NCBI RefSeq assembly: GCF_007830635.1
Contig: NZ_VLLA01000001.1
Coordinates: 31,833 to 95,832 of the forward strand
Source: Bradyrhizobium huanghuaihaiense
GTDB lineage: Bacteria > Pseudomonadota > Alphaproteobacteria > Rhizobiales > Xanthobacteraceae
Direction: 5' to 3'
DNA length: 64,000 nt
The first letter of the stretch is position 1, and each line of letters opens with the position of its first letter. Shown here one piece after another: positions 9,134 to 18,829 of this stretch. The notes under the pieces were generated by a model that made no database searches, was not told the origin of the DNA, and was given only the letters and a program-made list of their open reading frames with translations. Made by a program: the position numbers and the translations under genes.

Positions 9134-10789
9134 ATGTACGCTTACGACGAAATCGACCGCACGCTCGTCAACGAGCGCGTCTCGGAGTTCCGCGACCAGG
9201 TGAAGCGGCGCTTGTCCGGCGAGCTCACCGAGGACGAGTTCAAGATCCTGCGCTTGCAGAACGGCGTCTATCTGCAACTGCACGCTTATATGTTCCGCGT
9301 CGCGATCCCCTACGGGACGCTGGCGACGAACCAGTTGCGGGCGCTGGCGCATGTCGCGCGCAAATATGACCGCGGCTATGGCCATTTCACCACGCGCCAG
9401 AACATCCAGTTCAACTGGATCAAGCTCGCCGAGCTGCCGGACGCGCTGGCGGATCTCGCCGAGGTCGGCATCCACGCGATGCAGACCTCCGGCAACAACA
9501 TGCGCAACGTCACCTCGGACCAGTGGGCCGGCGTCGCGCCGGGCGAGATCGAGGATCCCCGCATCTGGTCGGAGCTGATCCGCCAGCACACCACGCTGCA
9601 TCCGGAATTCTCGTTCCTGCCGCGCAAGTTCAAGATTGCGATCACCGCCTCGGACCACGATCGCGCCGCGATCAAGATCCACGACATCGGCCTCCGCCTG
9701 ATCAAGAACGAGAAGGGCGAGACCGGTTTCGAGGTGCTGGTCGGCGGCGGTCTCGGCCGCACGCCGTTCATCGCCAAGACCATCAAGCACTTCGTGCACG
9801 GCCGCGACATCCTCAGCTACATCGAGGCGATCCTTCGCGTCTACAACCAGTACGGCCGCCGCGACAACATCTACAAGGCGCGCATCAAGATCCTGGTGCA
9901 CGAGCTCGGCATCGAAAAATTCTCGCGCGAGGTCGAGGAGGAGTGGCAGCACATTCGCAACTCCTCGCTCCAGATCGACGACGAGGTGATCGAGGACATC
10001 CGCTCGCGCTTCACCTATCCGGCCTACGAGAAGCTGCCGCACATGCCGGACGAGCTACGCCAGGCCGCGGCCGATCCCGAGTTCGAGGCGTGGCGCAAGA
10101 ACTCGGTGGCTCCGCACAAGGTGCAGGGCTATTCGATCGTCACGATCTCGCTGAAGCCGACCGGCGGGCCTCCGGGCGATGCCACGGCCGAGCAGATGGA
10201 CGCGCTCGCTGACCTCGCCGACAAATATTCCTTCGGCGAGATCCGGGTCGGCCATGAGCAGAATCTGGCGCTGCCGCACGTCGCCAAGCGCGATTTGCCG
10301 GCGTTGTGGAAGGCGCTCGACAAGCTTGGCCTTGCGACGCCCAACGTCAATCTGATCACCGACATCATCGCCTGCCCCGGGCTCGACTATTGCTCGCTGG
10401 CGAATGCGCGCTCGATCCCGATCGCGCAGGAGCTGACGCGGCGCTTTGCCAATCATGAGCTCGCCAACCTGATCGGGCGGCTGCACATCAACATCTCCGG
10501 CTGCATCAATGCCTGCGGCCATCACCATGTCGGTCATATCGGCATTCTCGGCGTCGAGAAGAACGGCGAGGAGGTCTACCAGATCACCATCGGCGGCCGC
10601 GCCGACGAGAACGCCGCGCTCGGCACCCTGATCGGTCCCGGCGTCAAGTTCGACGAGGTCGCCGACGTCATCGAGGACGTCGTGGAGGCGTATCTGGCGC
10701 TGCGCGAGCGCCCGGAAGAATTGTTCATGGACACGGTGAAGCGCCTCGGTGTCGAACCCTTCAAGGAGCGCGTCTATGCCACTCGTTAA
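9134..10789 (+). CDS. cysI: Sulfite reductase, siroheme/[4Fe-4S] (nitrite/sulfite reductase family)
   Basis: The 551-residue protein reduces sulfite to sulfide with six electrons. The cluster and siroheme ligands are visible as CPGLDYC (CX5C) and GCINACGHH (CX3C), at about residues 415-460. Two ferredoxin-like half domains and two conserved halves are present, as in the whole family. No CysJ flavoprotein gene is nearby, so electrons probably come from ferredoxin or another donor, as is usual in rhizobia. Nitrite reductase is an alternative by family, but the surrounding cysG-cysH genes and upstream sulfate genes favour sulfite. It overlaps the next gene by 14 bases. Confidence 0.94.
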   Translation: MYAYDEIDRTLVNERVSEFRDQVKRRLSGELTEDEFKILRLQNGVYLQLHAYMFRVAIPYGTLATNQLRALAHVARKYDRGYGHFTTRQNIQFNWIKLAELPDALADLAEVGIHAMQTSGNNMRNVTSDQWAGVAPGEIEDPRIWSELIRQHTTLHPEFSFLPRKFKIAITASDHDRAAIKIHDIGLRLIKNEKGETGFEVLVGGGLGRTPFIAKTIKHFVHGRDILSYIEAILRVYNQYGRRDNIYKARIKILVHELGIEKFSREVEEEWQHIRNSSLQIDDEVIEDIRSRFTYPAYEKLPHMPDELRQAAADPEFEAWRKNSVAPHKVQGYSIVTISLKPTGGPPGDATAEQMDALADLADKYSFGEIRVGHEQNLALPHVAKRDLPALWKALDKLGLATPNVNLITDIIACPGLDYCSLANARSIPIAQELTRRFANHELANLIGRLHINISGCINACGHHHVGHIGILGVEKNGEEVYQITIGGRADENAALGTLIGPGVKFDEVADVIEDVVEAYLALRERPEELFMDTVKRLGVEPFKERVYATR

Positions 10790-11291
10790 CGGCGGAAAGA
10801 TCGCCGACGACAGCTTCGTCAAGCTGGCCGTCGACACCCCGCTGCCCGAGGGCGGCGACATCCTGGTGCCGGCAGAGCGCTTCCTCGGCGAGGCCGACGC
10901 GCTGCTCAAGCGTTCGGGCAAGGTCGGCGTGATCTGGCCGAACAATCGCGACATCGCCGAGCTTGTGCCGTATCTCGGCAAGATCGCCGCGGTTGCGCTG
11001 GTGTTCCCGACCTTCCGGGACGGGCGCGCCTACAGCCAGGCGCGGCTGCTGCGCGAACGCTACAACTATCGCGGCGAGCTGCGCGCGACGGGCCAGGTGC
11101 TCCGCGACCAGTTCGTGTTCATGCTGCGTGCCGGCTTCGATTCCTTCGAGGTCAAGAAGCAGGCCGACGCAGAAGCCTTCATGCAGACCGCCAAGCGCTA
11201 TTCGGTGTTCTACCAGCCGACCGGCGACGGCCGTGTCACGGCGCTGCACCGACGCATGCAGCTGCGTCACTCCGAAGGTGTCGGCACGTGA
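10776..11291 (+). CDS. DUF934 family protein
   Basis: ATG 10776 lies inside the end of cysI and follows an ideal AAGGAG seven bases upstream, which decides the start over an earlier in-frame ATG at 10749. The 171-residue product starts MPLVNGGKIADDSF and contains FPTFRDGRAYSQARLLRER, typical of DUF934. The family is found almost only between sulfite reductase and cysH in Proteobacteria. Its role is unproven; proposals include an oxidoreductase accessory function. It overlaps cysH by four bases (GTGA). Confidence 0.92.
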   Translation: MPLVNGGKIADDSFVKLAVDTPLPEGGDILVPAERFLGEADALLKRSGKVGVIWPNNRDIAELVPYLGKIAAVALVFPTFRDGRAYSQARLLRERYNYRGELRATGQVLRDQFVFMLRAGFDSFEVKKQADAEAFMQTAKRYSVFYQPTGDGRVTALHRRMQLRHSEGVGT

Positions 11292-12013
11292 ACGCGATCG
11301 CGCCTCAGGTTTCGTCCATCTCTGCGCTGGCCTCAGTGGAGGAGCTCGATCGCGCCTTGCGCGATGCCTCGCCCGCGGAGGTCATTGCCGCGGCCGTGAA
11401 GACGGTCGGGCGCGAGAAGCTTGCGCTGGTGTCGTCCTTCGGCACGGAATCGGCGACACTCTTGAAGGTGATGGCGGATGTCGATCCTGCGATCCCGGTG
11501 GTCTTCCTCGACACCGGGTGGCTGTTCGAGGAGACGCTGGCCTATCGCGACACGCTGATCGCGGCGCTGGGCTTGAAGGACGTGCGCTCGATCAAGCCGG
11601 CGGAGGAGACGCTGTCGCGCGAGGATCCCGACCGTGACCTCTGGTTCTCCGATCCCGATGCCTGCTGCCGCATTCGTAAGGTCGAGCCGCTGGCGCGCGC
11701 GCTGCAGCCGTTCGACGCCTGGCTCAACGGCCGCAAGCGCTTCCAAGGCAATGCACGCGCCGATATTCCCGTCGTCGAGATCGACGGTGCGCGGTTGAAG
11801 TTCAACCCGTTCGCCAATGTCTCGCGCGAGGAACTCGAAGCGATCTTCGTCCGCGCCAAATTGCCGCGTCATCCACTGGCTGCCTCCGGTTTCCTGTCGG
11901 TTGGGTGTATGCCTTGCACCAGCAGAACGGCCGAGGGCGAGGATGCGCGCGCCGGTCGCTGGCGCGGCCGGTCGAAGACGGAATGCGGCATCCACACGAT
12001 GAAGATTTCGTAG
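11288..12013 (+). CDS. cysH: Assimilatory adenylyl-sulfate (APS) reductase
   Basis: The 241-residue protein reduces APS (or PAPS) to sulfite with thioredoxin. It has a PP-loop-like segment LVSSFGTESATLL, and both cysteine pairs that bind a [4Fe-4S] cluster in the APS-type enzyme: DACCRIRK and GCMPC. The catalytic ECGIH sits at the C-terminus. The cluster cysteines argue for APS as substrate, which would make the APS kinase of CysNC useful for other PAPS-dependent steps. The start is GTG, overlapping the DUF934 stop. Confidence 0.95.
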   Translation: MNAIAPQVSSISALASVEELDRALRDASPAEVIAAAVKTVGREKLALVSSFGTESATLLKVMADVDPAIPVVFLDTGWLFEETLAYRDTLIAALGLKDVRSIKPAEETLSREDPDRDLWFSDPDACCRIRKVEPLARALQPFDAWLNGRKRFQGNARADIPVVEIDGARLKFNPFANVSREELEAIFVRAKLPRHPLAASGFLSVGCMPCTSRTAEGEDARAGRWRGRSKTECGIHTMKIS

Positions 12014-12133
12014 CACAGTTGAGCTGCCCGGCTGCGAACAAGAAAATCCGGTTCCGTTGACTTAAGAGCGTTTCGCCCCGAGTTATGCCTGCCATCGATG
12101 ACGCCGATGTCGTCGAGGTGAATGGAGATGGAC

Positions 12134-13123
12134 ATGATGCGCCGTATCGTTCCGCTCGTGGCAGGACTGCTTTGGGCAAGCTCGGCTCTCGCCGCCGACA
12201 TCAATCTTCTGAACGTGTCGTACGATCCGACGCGTGAGCTCTATGCCGAGTTCAACAAGGCGTTCGCGACCGCCTATCAGAAGGAGACCGGCAAGAGCGT
12301 CGAGATCAAGCAGTCGCATGGCGGCAGCGGCTCGCAGGCGCGTAGCGTGATCGACGGCTTGCAGGCCGATGTGGTGACGCTGGCGCTCGCCTATGACATC
12401 GACGCCATCGCCGGTAAGGGCCTCACCGCGGCCGACTGGCAGAAGCGGCTGCCGCAGAATTCATCACCCTACACCTCGACCATCGTGTTCCTGGTGCGCA
12501 AGGGCAATCCCAAGGGCATCAAGGACTGGGACGATCTGCTCAAGCCGGGCGTTGCCGTAATCACGCCCAACCCGAAGACCTCGGGCGGGGCGCGCTGGAA
12601 TTATCTCGCCGCCTGGGGCTTTGCGCAGAAGAAATACGGCTCGGCCGACAAGGCCAAGGACTTCATCGGAAAACTCTACCAGCAGGTTCCGGTGCTGGAT
12701 ACCGGCGCGCGCGGCGCCACCGTGACCTTCGTCGAGCGCGGAGTCGGCGACGTGCTGCTCGCCTGGGAGAACGAGGCGTTCCTCGCGCTGAAGGAGTTCG
12801 GCGCGAACAAGTTCGAGATCGTGGCGCCGCCCCAGTCGATCCTCGCCGAGCCGCCGGTCGCGATCGTGGACAAGGTTTCCGACAAGAAGGGCACGCGCAA
12901 CGCGGCCGACGCCTACCTTCAGTACTGGTACACCAAGGAGGGCCAGGAGATTGCCGCGCGCAACTTCTACCGTCCGCGCGATGCCGAGATTGCCAAGAAG
13001 TACGAAAACGCCTTCGCCAAGGTCGAGCTGTTCACGATCGACGACGTCTTTGGCGGCTGGACCAAGGCGCAGAAGGAACATTTTGCCGACGGCGGCGTTT
13101 TCGATCAGATTTACAAGAACTGA
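12134..13123 (+). CDS. sbp: Sulfate-binding periplasmic protein of the ABC transporter
   Basis: This 329-residue protein has a signal peptide at about residues 1-21 ([19 protein letters not shown]) followed by [15 protein letters not shown], the usual mature start of Sbp/CysP. It binds sulfate or thiosulfate outside and delivers it to CysTWA. Three ATGs are in frame (12122, 12128, 12134); GGAG six bases before 12134 favours the last. It opens the uptake operon: cysT starts 37 bases after its stop. Sulfate and thiosulfate binders cannot be separated by eye. Confidence 0.95.
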   Translation: MMRRIVPLVAGLLWASSALAADINLLNVSYDPTRELYAEFNKAFATAYQKETGKSVEIKQSHGGSGSQARSVIDGLQADVVTLALAYDIDAIAGKGLTAADWQKRLPQNSSPYTSTIVFLVRKGNPKGIKDWDDLLKPGVAVITPNPKTSGGARWNYLAAWGFAQKKYGSADKAKDFIGKLYQQVPVLDTGARGATVTFVERGVGDVLLAWENEAFLALKEFGANKFEIVAPPQSILAEPPVAIVDKVSDKKGTRNAADAYLQYWYTKEGQEIAARNFYRPRDAEIAKKYENAFAKVELFTIDDVFGGWTKAQKEHFADGGVFDQIYKN

Positions 13124-13160
13124 TCGGGCGCCGACGTAGGAGGCTTTAGCAGGGGGCCTG

Positions 13161-13997
13161 GTGAGCGCACTAGCAGCACGACGCCGGACATTGCCGGGCT
13201 TCGGTCTCACCATGGGACTGACGCTTTCCTGGCTGTCGATCATCATCCTGATTCCGCTTGCCGGGCTGTTCCTGAAATCGTTCGAGCTCAGTCCCGAGCA
13301 GTTCTGGAACATCCTCTCCAGCCGCCGCACTCTGAACGCGCTCCGCGTCTCCTTCGGCCTCGCCTTCGCGGCCGCCTGCGTCAATCTTGTGATGGGCAGC
13401 ATCATCGTCTGGGCGCTGGTGCGCTACCGCTTTCCAGGCCGGCGCATCTTCGACGCCATCGTCGACGTGCCGTTCGCGCTGCCGACGGCGGTGGCCGGCG
13501 TCGCGCTGACCGCGCTGTTCGCCGAGAAGGGCTGGCTGGGAGCGCCGCTCGCCGCGCTCGGCATCAAGGTGGCGTTTACGCCGGTCGGCATCTTCGTCGC
13601 CATGATCTTCATCGGCATCCCCTTCGTGGTCCGCACCGTGCAGCCGGTGCTCCAGGATCTCGACCCCGAGATCGAGGAGGCCGCGGGCAGCCTGGGGGCC
13701 AGCCGCTGGCAGACCATCATCCGCGTGATCCTGCCCTCGCTCGCACCGGCGCTGCTGACGGGGCTTGCGCTGGCCTTTGCCCGCGCCGTCGGTGAATACG
13801 GCTCGGTGATCTTCATCGCCGGCAATCTGCCCAACGTCTCGGAGATCGCACCGCTCTTGATCGTGATCCGCCTCTCCGAATTCCGCTATGCCGATGCGAC
13901 CGCCATTGCGGTGGTCATGCTTGTCGTCTCCTTCGTCGTCATCTTCGCCGTCAACCGGCTCCAGCGCTGGGCGCAGAGCCGGATTCCGGCGCGCTGA
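13161..13997 (+). CDS. cysT: Sulfate ABC transporter permease CysT (CysU)
   Basis: The 278-residue protein has about six membrane helices and the EAA loop [18 protein letters not shown], which contacts the ATPase. It forms half of the membrane channel for sulfate with CysW. The start is GTG 13161, with GGGGGCC shortly upstream. It is followed by cysW after a 10-base gap, in the same order as in enteric and rhizobial operons. Confidence 0.95.
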   Translation: MSALAARRRTLPGFGLTMGLTLSWLSIIILIPLAGLFLKSFELSPEQFWNILSSRRTLNALRVSFGLAFAAACVNLVMGSIIVWALVRYRFPGRRIFDAIVDVPFALPTAVAGVALTALFAEKGWLGAPLAALGIKVAFTPVGIFVAMIFIGIPFVVRTVQPVLQDLDPEIEEAAGSLGASRWQTIIRVILPSLAPALLTGLALAFARAVGEYGSVIFIAGNLPNVSEIAPLLIVIRLSEFRYADATAIAVVMLVVSFVVIFAVNRLQRWAQSRIPAR

Positions 13998-14007
13998 GGA
14001 GGATGCG

Positions 14008-14931
14008 ATGACGATGCAGATCGCAGATACCGTGTCGCTCTCGGCTTCCGATGCCAAGGCCCGTGAAAAGGCGCGCGCGCATGCGGCGGCAGCGCGTGAC
14101 AATCTTCGCACCGAGCCGCGTGCGGTGCGCATCGCCATCATCACGCTGGCGATCATGTTCCTCACCGTCTTCGTCGTGCTACCGCTGGTGGTCGTGTTCG
14201 CGCAGGCGTTTTCGCGCGGCATCCTCGCCTATCTCGCCGCGCTCGCCGAGCCGGAGGCGATGGCGGCGATCAAGCTGACGTTGATCGTCGCGGCGATCTC
14301 GGTCGGCCTCAATCTCGTGTTCGGTCTCGTCGCCGCCTGGGCAATCGCCAAGTTCGAGTTCAAGGGCAAGACCTTCCTGATCACGTTGATCGACCTGCCG
14401 TTCTCGGTCAGTCCGGTGATCTCGGGCCTCGTCTTCGTGCTGCTGTTCGGCGCGCAAGGCTATTTCGGCAGCTGGCTGCGCGACCATGATATCCAGATCC
14501 TGTTCGCGGTGCCCGGCATCGCGCTTGCAACCACCTTCGTGACGTTCCCGTTCGTGGCGCGCGCGCTGATCCCCTTGATGCAGGAGCAAGGTACGCAGGA
14601 GGAGGAGGCCGCGATCTCGCTCGGCGCCTCGGGCCTGCAGACCTTCTTCCGCGTCACGCTGCCCAACATCAAATGGGGCGTGCTCTATGGCGTCCTGCTC
14701 TGCAACGCCCGCGCGATGGGCGAGTTCGGCGCGGTCTCGGTCGTCTCCGGCCACATCCGCGGCGAGACCAACACCATGCCGCTGCTGGTCGAGATCCTCT
14801 ACAACGAGTACCAGTTCGTCGCCGCCTTCGCGATCGCCTCGCTGCTGGCGATGCTGGCGCTGATCACGCTGATCGCAAAAACCGTCCTCGAACGTCATCT
14901 CGACGAAGGAGAAGACGCAAGTGACCATTGA
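14008..14931 (+). CDS. cysW: Sulfate ABC transporter permease CysW
   Basis: The 307-residue protein has a polar, alanine-rich N-terminal tail of about 45 residues and then six membrane helices. The EAA loop [19 protein letters not shown] and the stretch [17 protein letters not shown] mark it as CysW. ATG 14008 follows GAGGAGGATGCG and is chosen over an earlier in-frame ATG at 13888 that lies within cysT. Its end overlaps cysA by 11 bases. Confidence 0.95.
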   Translation: MTMQIADTVSLSASDAKAREKARAHAAAARDNLRTEPRAVRIAIITLAIMFLTVFVVLPLVVVFAQAFSRGILAYLAALAEPEAMAAIKLTLIVAAISVGLNLVFGLVAAWAIAKFEFKGKTFLITLIDLPFSVSPVISGLVFVLLFGAQGYFGSWLRDHDIQILFAVPGIALATTFVTFPFVARALIPLMQEQGTQEEEAAISLGASGLQTFFRVTLPNIKWGVLYGVLLCNARAMGEFGAVSVVSGHIRGETNTMPLLVEILYNEYQFVAAFAIASLLAMLALITLIAKTVLERHLDEGEDASDH

Positions 14932-15955
14932 AGTCAGGAATCTCGTCAAGAAGTTCGGCAGCTTTGCCGCCCTCGACGGCGTCGACCTCAAGGTCGACAA
15001 TGGCGAGCTGCTGGCGCTGCTCGGGCCCTCCGGCTCCGGCAAGACCACCTTGCTGCGCATCATCGCCGGTCTCGACTGGCCGGATTCCGGCGAAGTCTCC
15101 TTCAACGGCGAGGACGCGCTGGCGCAAGGAGCCCGCGAGCGTCACGTCGGCTTCGTGTTCCAGCATTACGCGCTGTTCCGCCACATGACGGTGTTCGAGA
15201 ACGTCGCCTTCGGCCTGCGCGTGCAGCCGCGCGCGGTCCGCAAGGACGAGGCTACGATCCGTGCCCGCGTCAAGGAGCTGCTCGATCTCGTCCAGCTCGA
15301 CTGGCTCGCCGACCGCTATCCGAGCCAGCTCTCCGGCGGCCAGCGCCAGCGCATTGCGCTCGCCCGTGCGCTGGCGATCGAGCCGCGCATCCTCCTGCTC
15401 GACGAGCCCTTCGGTGCGCTCGATGCGAAGGTGCGGAAAGAGCTGCGCAGATGGCTGCGCTCGCTGCATCACGAGATCAACGTCACCTCGATCTTCGTCA
15501 CCCACGACCAGGAGGAGGCGCTCGAAGTCGCCAACCGCGTCGTGGTGATGGACAAGGGCCGGATCGAGCAGATCGGCTCGCCCGACGACGTCTATGAGAC
15601 CCCGGCGACGGCGTTCGTGCACGGCTTCATCGGCGAGTCCATCGAGCTGCCGGTCCAGGTCGACGGCGGCGTGATCAGGCTCGGCGACCGGCCGCTTCAG
15701 CTCACGGCGGAGGGCCTCGTGCCTGGCGCGTCAAAGCTGTTCGTACGGCGACATGACATGCTGGTCGGCCCGCCCGGCACCGGCGCCTTCGAGGGCGCGG
15801 TCCAGCACGTCCGCAATTTCGGTCCGGTGCAGCGGGCGGAGGTCGCGCTGTCAGGCGGCGAAACCATCGAGATCGACGCCCCCCGCGACAAGGAACTGCG
15901 CGCCGGCGACACCATCGGCCTCAATCCCCGCCGCTACCGGATCTTTGCGGCGTAG
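14921..15955 (+). CDS. cysA: Sulfate ABC transporter ATP-binding protein
   Basis: The 344-residue ATPase powers sulfate import. Walker [10 protein letters not shown], signature LSGGQRQR, Walker [12 protein letters not shown] and the switch THDQ are all present. A C-terminal TOBE-like regulatory part (about 240-344) includes RRHDMLVGP. The start is GTG 14921 with GAAGGAG upstream, inside the end of cysW. It closes the operon, and a palindromic repeat begins six bases after its stop. Confidence 0.96.
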   Translation: MTIEVRNLVKKFGSFAALDGVDLKVDNGELLALLGPSGSGKTTLLRIIAGLDWPDSGEVSFNGEDALAQGARERHVGFVFQHYALFRHMTVFENVAFGLRVQPRAVRKDEATIRARVKELLDLVQLDWLADRYPSQLSGGQRQRIALARALAIEPRILLLDEPFGALDAKVRKELRRWLRSLHHEINVTSIFVTHDQEEALEVANRVVVMDKGRIEQIGSPDDVYETPATAFVHGFIGESIELPVQVDGGVIRLGDRPLQLTAEGLVPGASKLFVRRHDMLVGPPGTGAFEGAVQHVRNFGPVQRAEVALSGGETIEIDAPRDKELRAGDTIGLNPRRYRIFAA

Positions 15956-15960
15956 GCTCG

Positions 15961-16055
15961 CGTCATTCCGGGATAGTCCGAAGGACCAGACCCGGAATCT
16001 CGAGATTGTGGCGCGAGATTCCGGGTTCGATGCTTCGGATCGCCCCGGAATGACG
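15961..16055. repeat. Intergenic palindromic repeat, family E copy 1
   Basis: CGTCATTCCGGG and CCCCGGAATGACG are inverted ends, with inner CCGGAATCTCGAGATT pairs. Copies with the same ends occur at 40199-40297 and 57056-57155. Confidence 0.85.
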
Positions 16056-16107
16056 GCTACGATTTTCCTCAAAATTCACCTTTCAGCCACGGTTGGTATG
16101 CAACAAC

Positions 16108-16126
16108 GGCCCCCTCATTGGGGGCC
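16108..16126 (+). other. GC hairpin just before the CAP-lipoprotein start
   Basis: GGCCCCC and GGGGGCC form a 7-bp stem with loop TCATT, seven bases ahead of ATG 16134. No T-run follows. It could shield the start region or act as a weak terminator of the cys operon. Confidence 0.4.
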
Positions 16127-16133
16127 TCGATTC

Positions 16134-16637
16134 ATGCGCGCTGCGGCCGCGATTCTCATCACTTTGCTGCTCGCCGGCTGTGCCGGCAACGAAGCGCCGG
16201 TCCAGCAGCCGTCGATGTATACGGACATGGCGGTCCCGGGCGCCCAGCTCGACGCGCAGGCTGCCGCGGTGATGATCTCGCAATACCGCCAGAACAACAT
16301 GCTCGGCACCATCGTGATCGACCCTGATCTGATGCGGCTCGCCGAATCCCAGTCCCAGGCCATGGCCGCGGCCAACAAGATGGACCACGACGTCCGCGCG
16401 CCGCTGGCCAAGCGCCTTGCCACCGGAGGCTATCCGGCCACGGTTGCCGTCGAGAACGTCTCGGCCGGCTATCATACGCTGGCGGAAGCTTTTTCCGGCT
16501 GGCGCGACTCGCCTCCGCACCGCGCCAACATGCTCAAGAGCGGTGTCACAAAATTAGGCATCGCGGCGAGCTATGCTCCGGGCACCAAGTACAAGGTGTT
16601 CTGGACCATGATCCTGGCCTCGACCGAGCCCCGATAA
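16134..16637 (+). CDS. CAP-domain (SCP/PR1-like) lipoprotein
   Basis: The 167-residue product begins MRAAAAILITLLLAGC, a lipoprotein signal with lipobox LAGC cut before Cys16. The rest is a CAP domain: MDHDVRAPLAKR, VAVENVSAGYHTLAEAFSGW and DSPPHRANML are family signatures. Bacterial CAP proteins are secreted or envelope-bound and poorly understood, linked to stress, adhesion or lipid binding. An in-frame ATG at 16098 exists, but starting there would place the signal peptide 12 residues inside. The gene follows the sulfate operon but a repeat separates them, so a shared role is unlikely. Confidence 0.85.
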   Translation: MRAAAAILITLLLAGCAGNEAPVQQPSMYTDMAVPGAQLDAQAAAVMISQYRQNNMLGTIVIDPDLMRLAESQSQAMAAANKMDHDVRAPLAKRLATGGYPATVAVENVSAGYHTLAEAFSGWRDSPPHRANMLKSGVTKLGIAASYAPGTKYKVFWTMILASTEPR

Positions 16638-16731
16638 GCCAGACTTGATCCCCGGATGCATTGACGCCGCGGCGGACTGTCGCCACGGTGGCGCGCCATT
16701 TGCTGTTGTTCCCTTATGCTATTGTTCCCTT

Positions 16732-17907
16732 ATGACCGATCATAGCCCGGAATCCGCCAGCGTCCCCGCCAATGCGCAACGCGTCCTGGTCCTGCAGGGC
16801 GGTGGCGCGCTCGGCTCCTATCAGGCCGGCGCCTTTCAGGCGCTATGCGGCTACGGCTTCGAGCCGGATTGGGTCGCCGGCATCTCCATCGGCGCGATCA
16901 ACGCCGCCATCATCGCCGGCAATGAGGGCCACACCCGCGTCAAGCGGCTGAAGGAATTCTGGGAAATGGTCTCGGCGCCGGTGCCGTGGAAGCCGGTCGG
17001 CAGGAGCGATCACAGCCGCGAGCTGTTCAACTCGACGAGTGCGGCGCTGATCGCCACTTTCGGCGTGCCCGGCTTCTTCGTGCCGCGCGTCCCGCCCGCG
17101 CCGATGTGGCCGCCGGGCCATCCCGAAGCCGAGAGCTATTACGATACCGCGCCGCTGAAGAAGACGCTGGAGCGGCTGGTCGATTTCGACCGCATCAACG
17201 ACCTCAAGACGCGCTTCTCGGTCGGCGCGGTCGGCGTCACCTCGGGCAACTTCAAATATTTCGACAATTACGAGTTCAAGAAGCTCGGCAAGAAGATCGG
17301 CCCCGAGCACATCATGGCTTCCGGCGCGCTGCCGCCGGGCTTTCCCTCCGTGATCATCGACGACGAGCATTACTGGGACGGCGGCATCGCCTCCAACACC
17401 CCGCTCGATTACGTGCTCGATGCCGAGCTCGCGCGCGACATGCTGATCTTCCAGGTCGACCTGTTCTCGGCGCGCGGCGATCTGCCGAATTCGCTGCTCG
17501 AGGCGACCGAGCGCGAGAAGGACATCCGCTTCTCTAGCCGCACGCGCATGAATACGGACAAGAACAAGCAGATCCACAATGCCCGCCGGGCCGTGCGCGA
17601 CCTGATTTCCAAATTGCCCGATTATCTCAAGAACGACCCTTCCGTCGAATTCCTTGCCAAGGCAGCACGTGAGAGCACCGTCACGGTGGTGCATTTGATC
17701 TATCGCAGCAAGAACTACGAATCCTCGTCCAAGGATTACGACTTCTCGCACGTCGCCATGGTCGAGCATTGGGAAGCCGGCGTGCGCGACGTGCACCTGT
17801 CGATGCGCCACAAGGACTGGCTCGAGCAGCCGCAGTCCGGCGAGACCATGGTGACCTACGATCTCACGGGGGACGTCACCGCGCCCCCGCCAAAAAGGAG
17901 CGAATAA
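16732..17907 (+). CDS. Patatin-like phospholipase with DUF3734 C-terminus
   Basis: The 391-residue protein shows the patatin set: oxyanion loop LQGGGALGSYQAG, nucleophile motif GISIG and catalytic Asp in DGGIAS. Patatins cleave ester bonds of lipids. The region after about residue 200 matches the DUF3734 extension seen in homologues from bacteria that store polyhydroxyalkanoate. It is one base from the 3-hydroxybutyrate dehydrogenase gene, which suggests a link to polyhydroxybutyrate or lipid turnover. Upstream, TTGTTCCCTTATG is repeated in tandem so that a second, out-of-frame ATG sits at 16716. The true start is 16732. Confidence 0.9.
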   Translation: MTDHSPESASVPANAQRVLVLQGGGALGSYQAGAFQALCGYGFEPDWVAGISIGAINAAIIAGNEGHTRVKRLKEFWEMVSAPVPWKPVGRSDHSRELFNSTSAALIATFGVPGFFVPRVPPAPMWPPGHPEAESYYDTAPLKKTLERLVDFDRINDLKTRFSVGAVGVTSGNFKYFDNYEFKKLGKKIGPEHIMASGALPPGFPSVIIDDEHYWDGGIASNTPLDYVLDAELARDMLIFQVDLFSARGDLPNSLLEATEREKDIRFSSRTRMNTDKNKQIHNARRAVRDLISKLPDYLKNDPSVEFLAKAARESTVTVVHLIYRSKNYESSSKDYDFSHVAMVEHWEAGVRDVHLSMRHKDWLEQPQSGETMVTYDLTGDVTAPPPKRSE

Positions 17908-17908
17908 C

Positions 17909-18697
17909 ATGGGTACTCTGTCAGGCAAAAACGCCGTCGTGACCGGATCGACCAGCGGCATCGGGCTCGCCTATGCGCGCGCCTTTGCCGCGGCCGGTGC
18001 CAACGTCGTCATCAACGGCTTCGGCTCGCCCGAGGACATCGAGAAGGAGCGCGCCAAGATCGAATCCGATTTCGGCGTCAAGGCGGTCTACTCGCCCGCC
18101 GACATGACCAAGCCCGCCGAGATAGCCGGCATGATCGCACTCGGCGAGAAGTCGTTCGGCTCGGTCGACATCCTCGTCAACAATGCCGGCATCCAGTTCG
18201 TCTCGCCGATCGAGGAGTTCCCGGTCGAGAAGTGGGACCAGATCATCGCGATCAACCTGTCCTCCGCCTTCCATGCCATCCGCGCCGCGGTGCCCGGCAT
18301 GAAGAAGAAGGGCTGGGGCCGCATCATCAACACCGCCTCGGCGCACTCGCTGGTCGCCTCGCCCTTCAAGTCGGCCTATGTGTCGGCCAAGCACGGCATC
18401 GCCGGCCTGACCAAGACCGTGGCGCTCGAGGTCGCGACCCACAAGATCACCTGCAATTGCATCAGCCCCGGCTATGTCTGGACCCCGCTGGTGGAGAAGC
18501 AGATCCCCGACACGATGAAGGCGCGCGGCCTGACGCGTGAGCAGGTCATCAACGATGTGCTGCTCGACGCGCAGCCGACCAAGGAGTTCGTCACCTCCGA
18601 GCAGGTCGCGGCGCTCGCGCTGTTCCTGTGCAGCGACGATGCCGCGCAGATCACCGGCACCAACCTGTCGATCGATGGCGGCTGGACCGCGGAGTAA
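17909..18697 (+). CDS. bdhA: 3-hydroxybutyrate dehydrogenase (SDR family)
   Basis: The 262-residue short-chain dehydrogenase oxidises D-3-hydroxybutyrate to acetoacetate with NAD, a step of polyhydroxybutyrate breakdown. The cofactor loop TGSTSGIG, the NNAG motif and the YVSAKHG active site with upstream Ser are present. The C-terminal stretch QPTKEFVTSEQVAALALFL is typical of 3-hydroxybutyrate dehydrogenases. It begins one base after the patatin-like gene and shares its transcript. A palindromic repeat follows at 18709. Confidence 0.93.
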   Translation: MGTLSGKNAVVTGSTSGIGLAYARAFAAAGANVVINGFGSPEDIEKERAKIESDFGVKAVYSPADMTKPAEIAGMIALGEKSFGSVDILVNNAGIQFVSPIEEFPVEKWDQIIAINLSSAFHAIRAAVPGMKKKGWGRIINTASAHSLVASPFKSAYVSAKHGIAGLTKTVALEVATHKITCNCISPGYVWTPLVEKQIPDTMKARGLTREQVINDVLLDAQPTKEFVTSEQVAALALFLCSDDAAQITGTNLSIDGGWTAE

Positions 18698-18708
18698 GCG
18701 CTCGATGC

Positions 18709-18801
18709 CGTAGGGTGGGCAAAGGCGCGCCAGCGCCGTGCCCACCATTTGTCCGCGGTTGAGAAAGAGCGGTGGGCACGCTTCGCTTTGCCCACCCTAC
18801 G
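18709..18801. repeat. Intergenic palindromic repeat, family D copy 1
   Basis: The ends CGTAGGGTGGGCAAAG and CTTTGCCCACCCTACG are inverted, with an inner GTGCCCACCA / GGTGGGCAC pair. Copies lie at 33978-34067 and 34671-34762. Confidence 0.9.
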
Positions 18802-18829
18802 AGAGTGAGAACGAGGCGGCCGCTCTCGC

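Noticed and set aside
9119..10042. Minus-strand frame under cysI
   Set aside because: Antisense shadow; cysI has both cluster motifs on the other strand.
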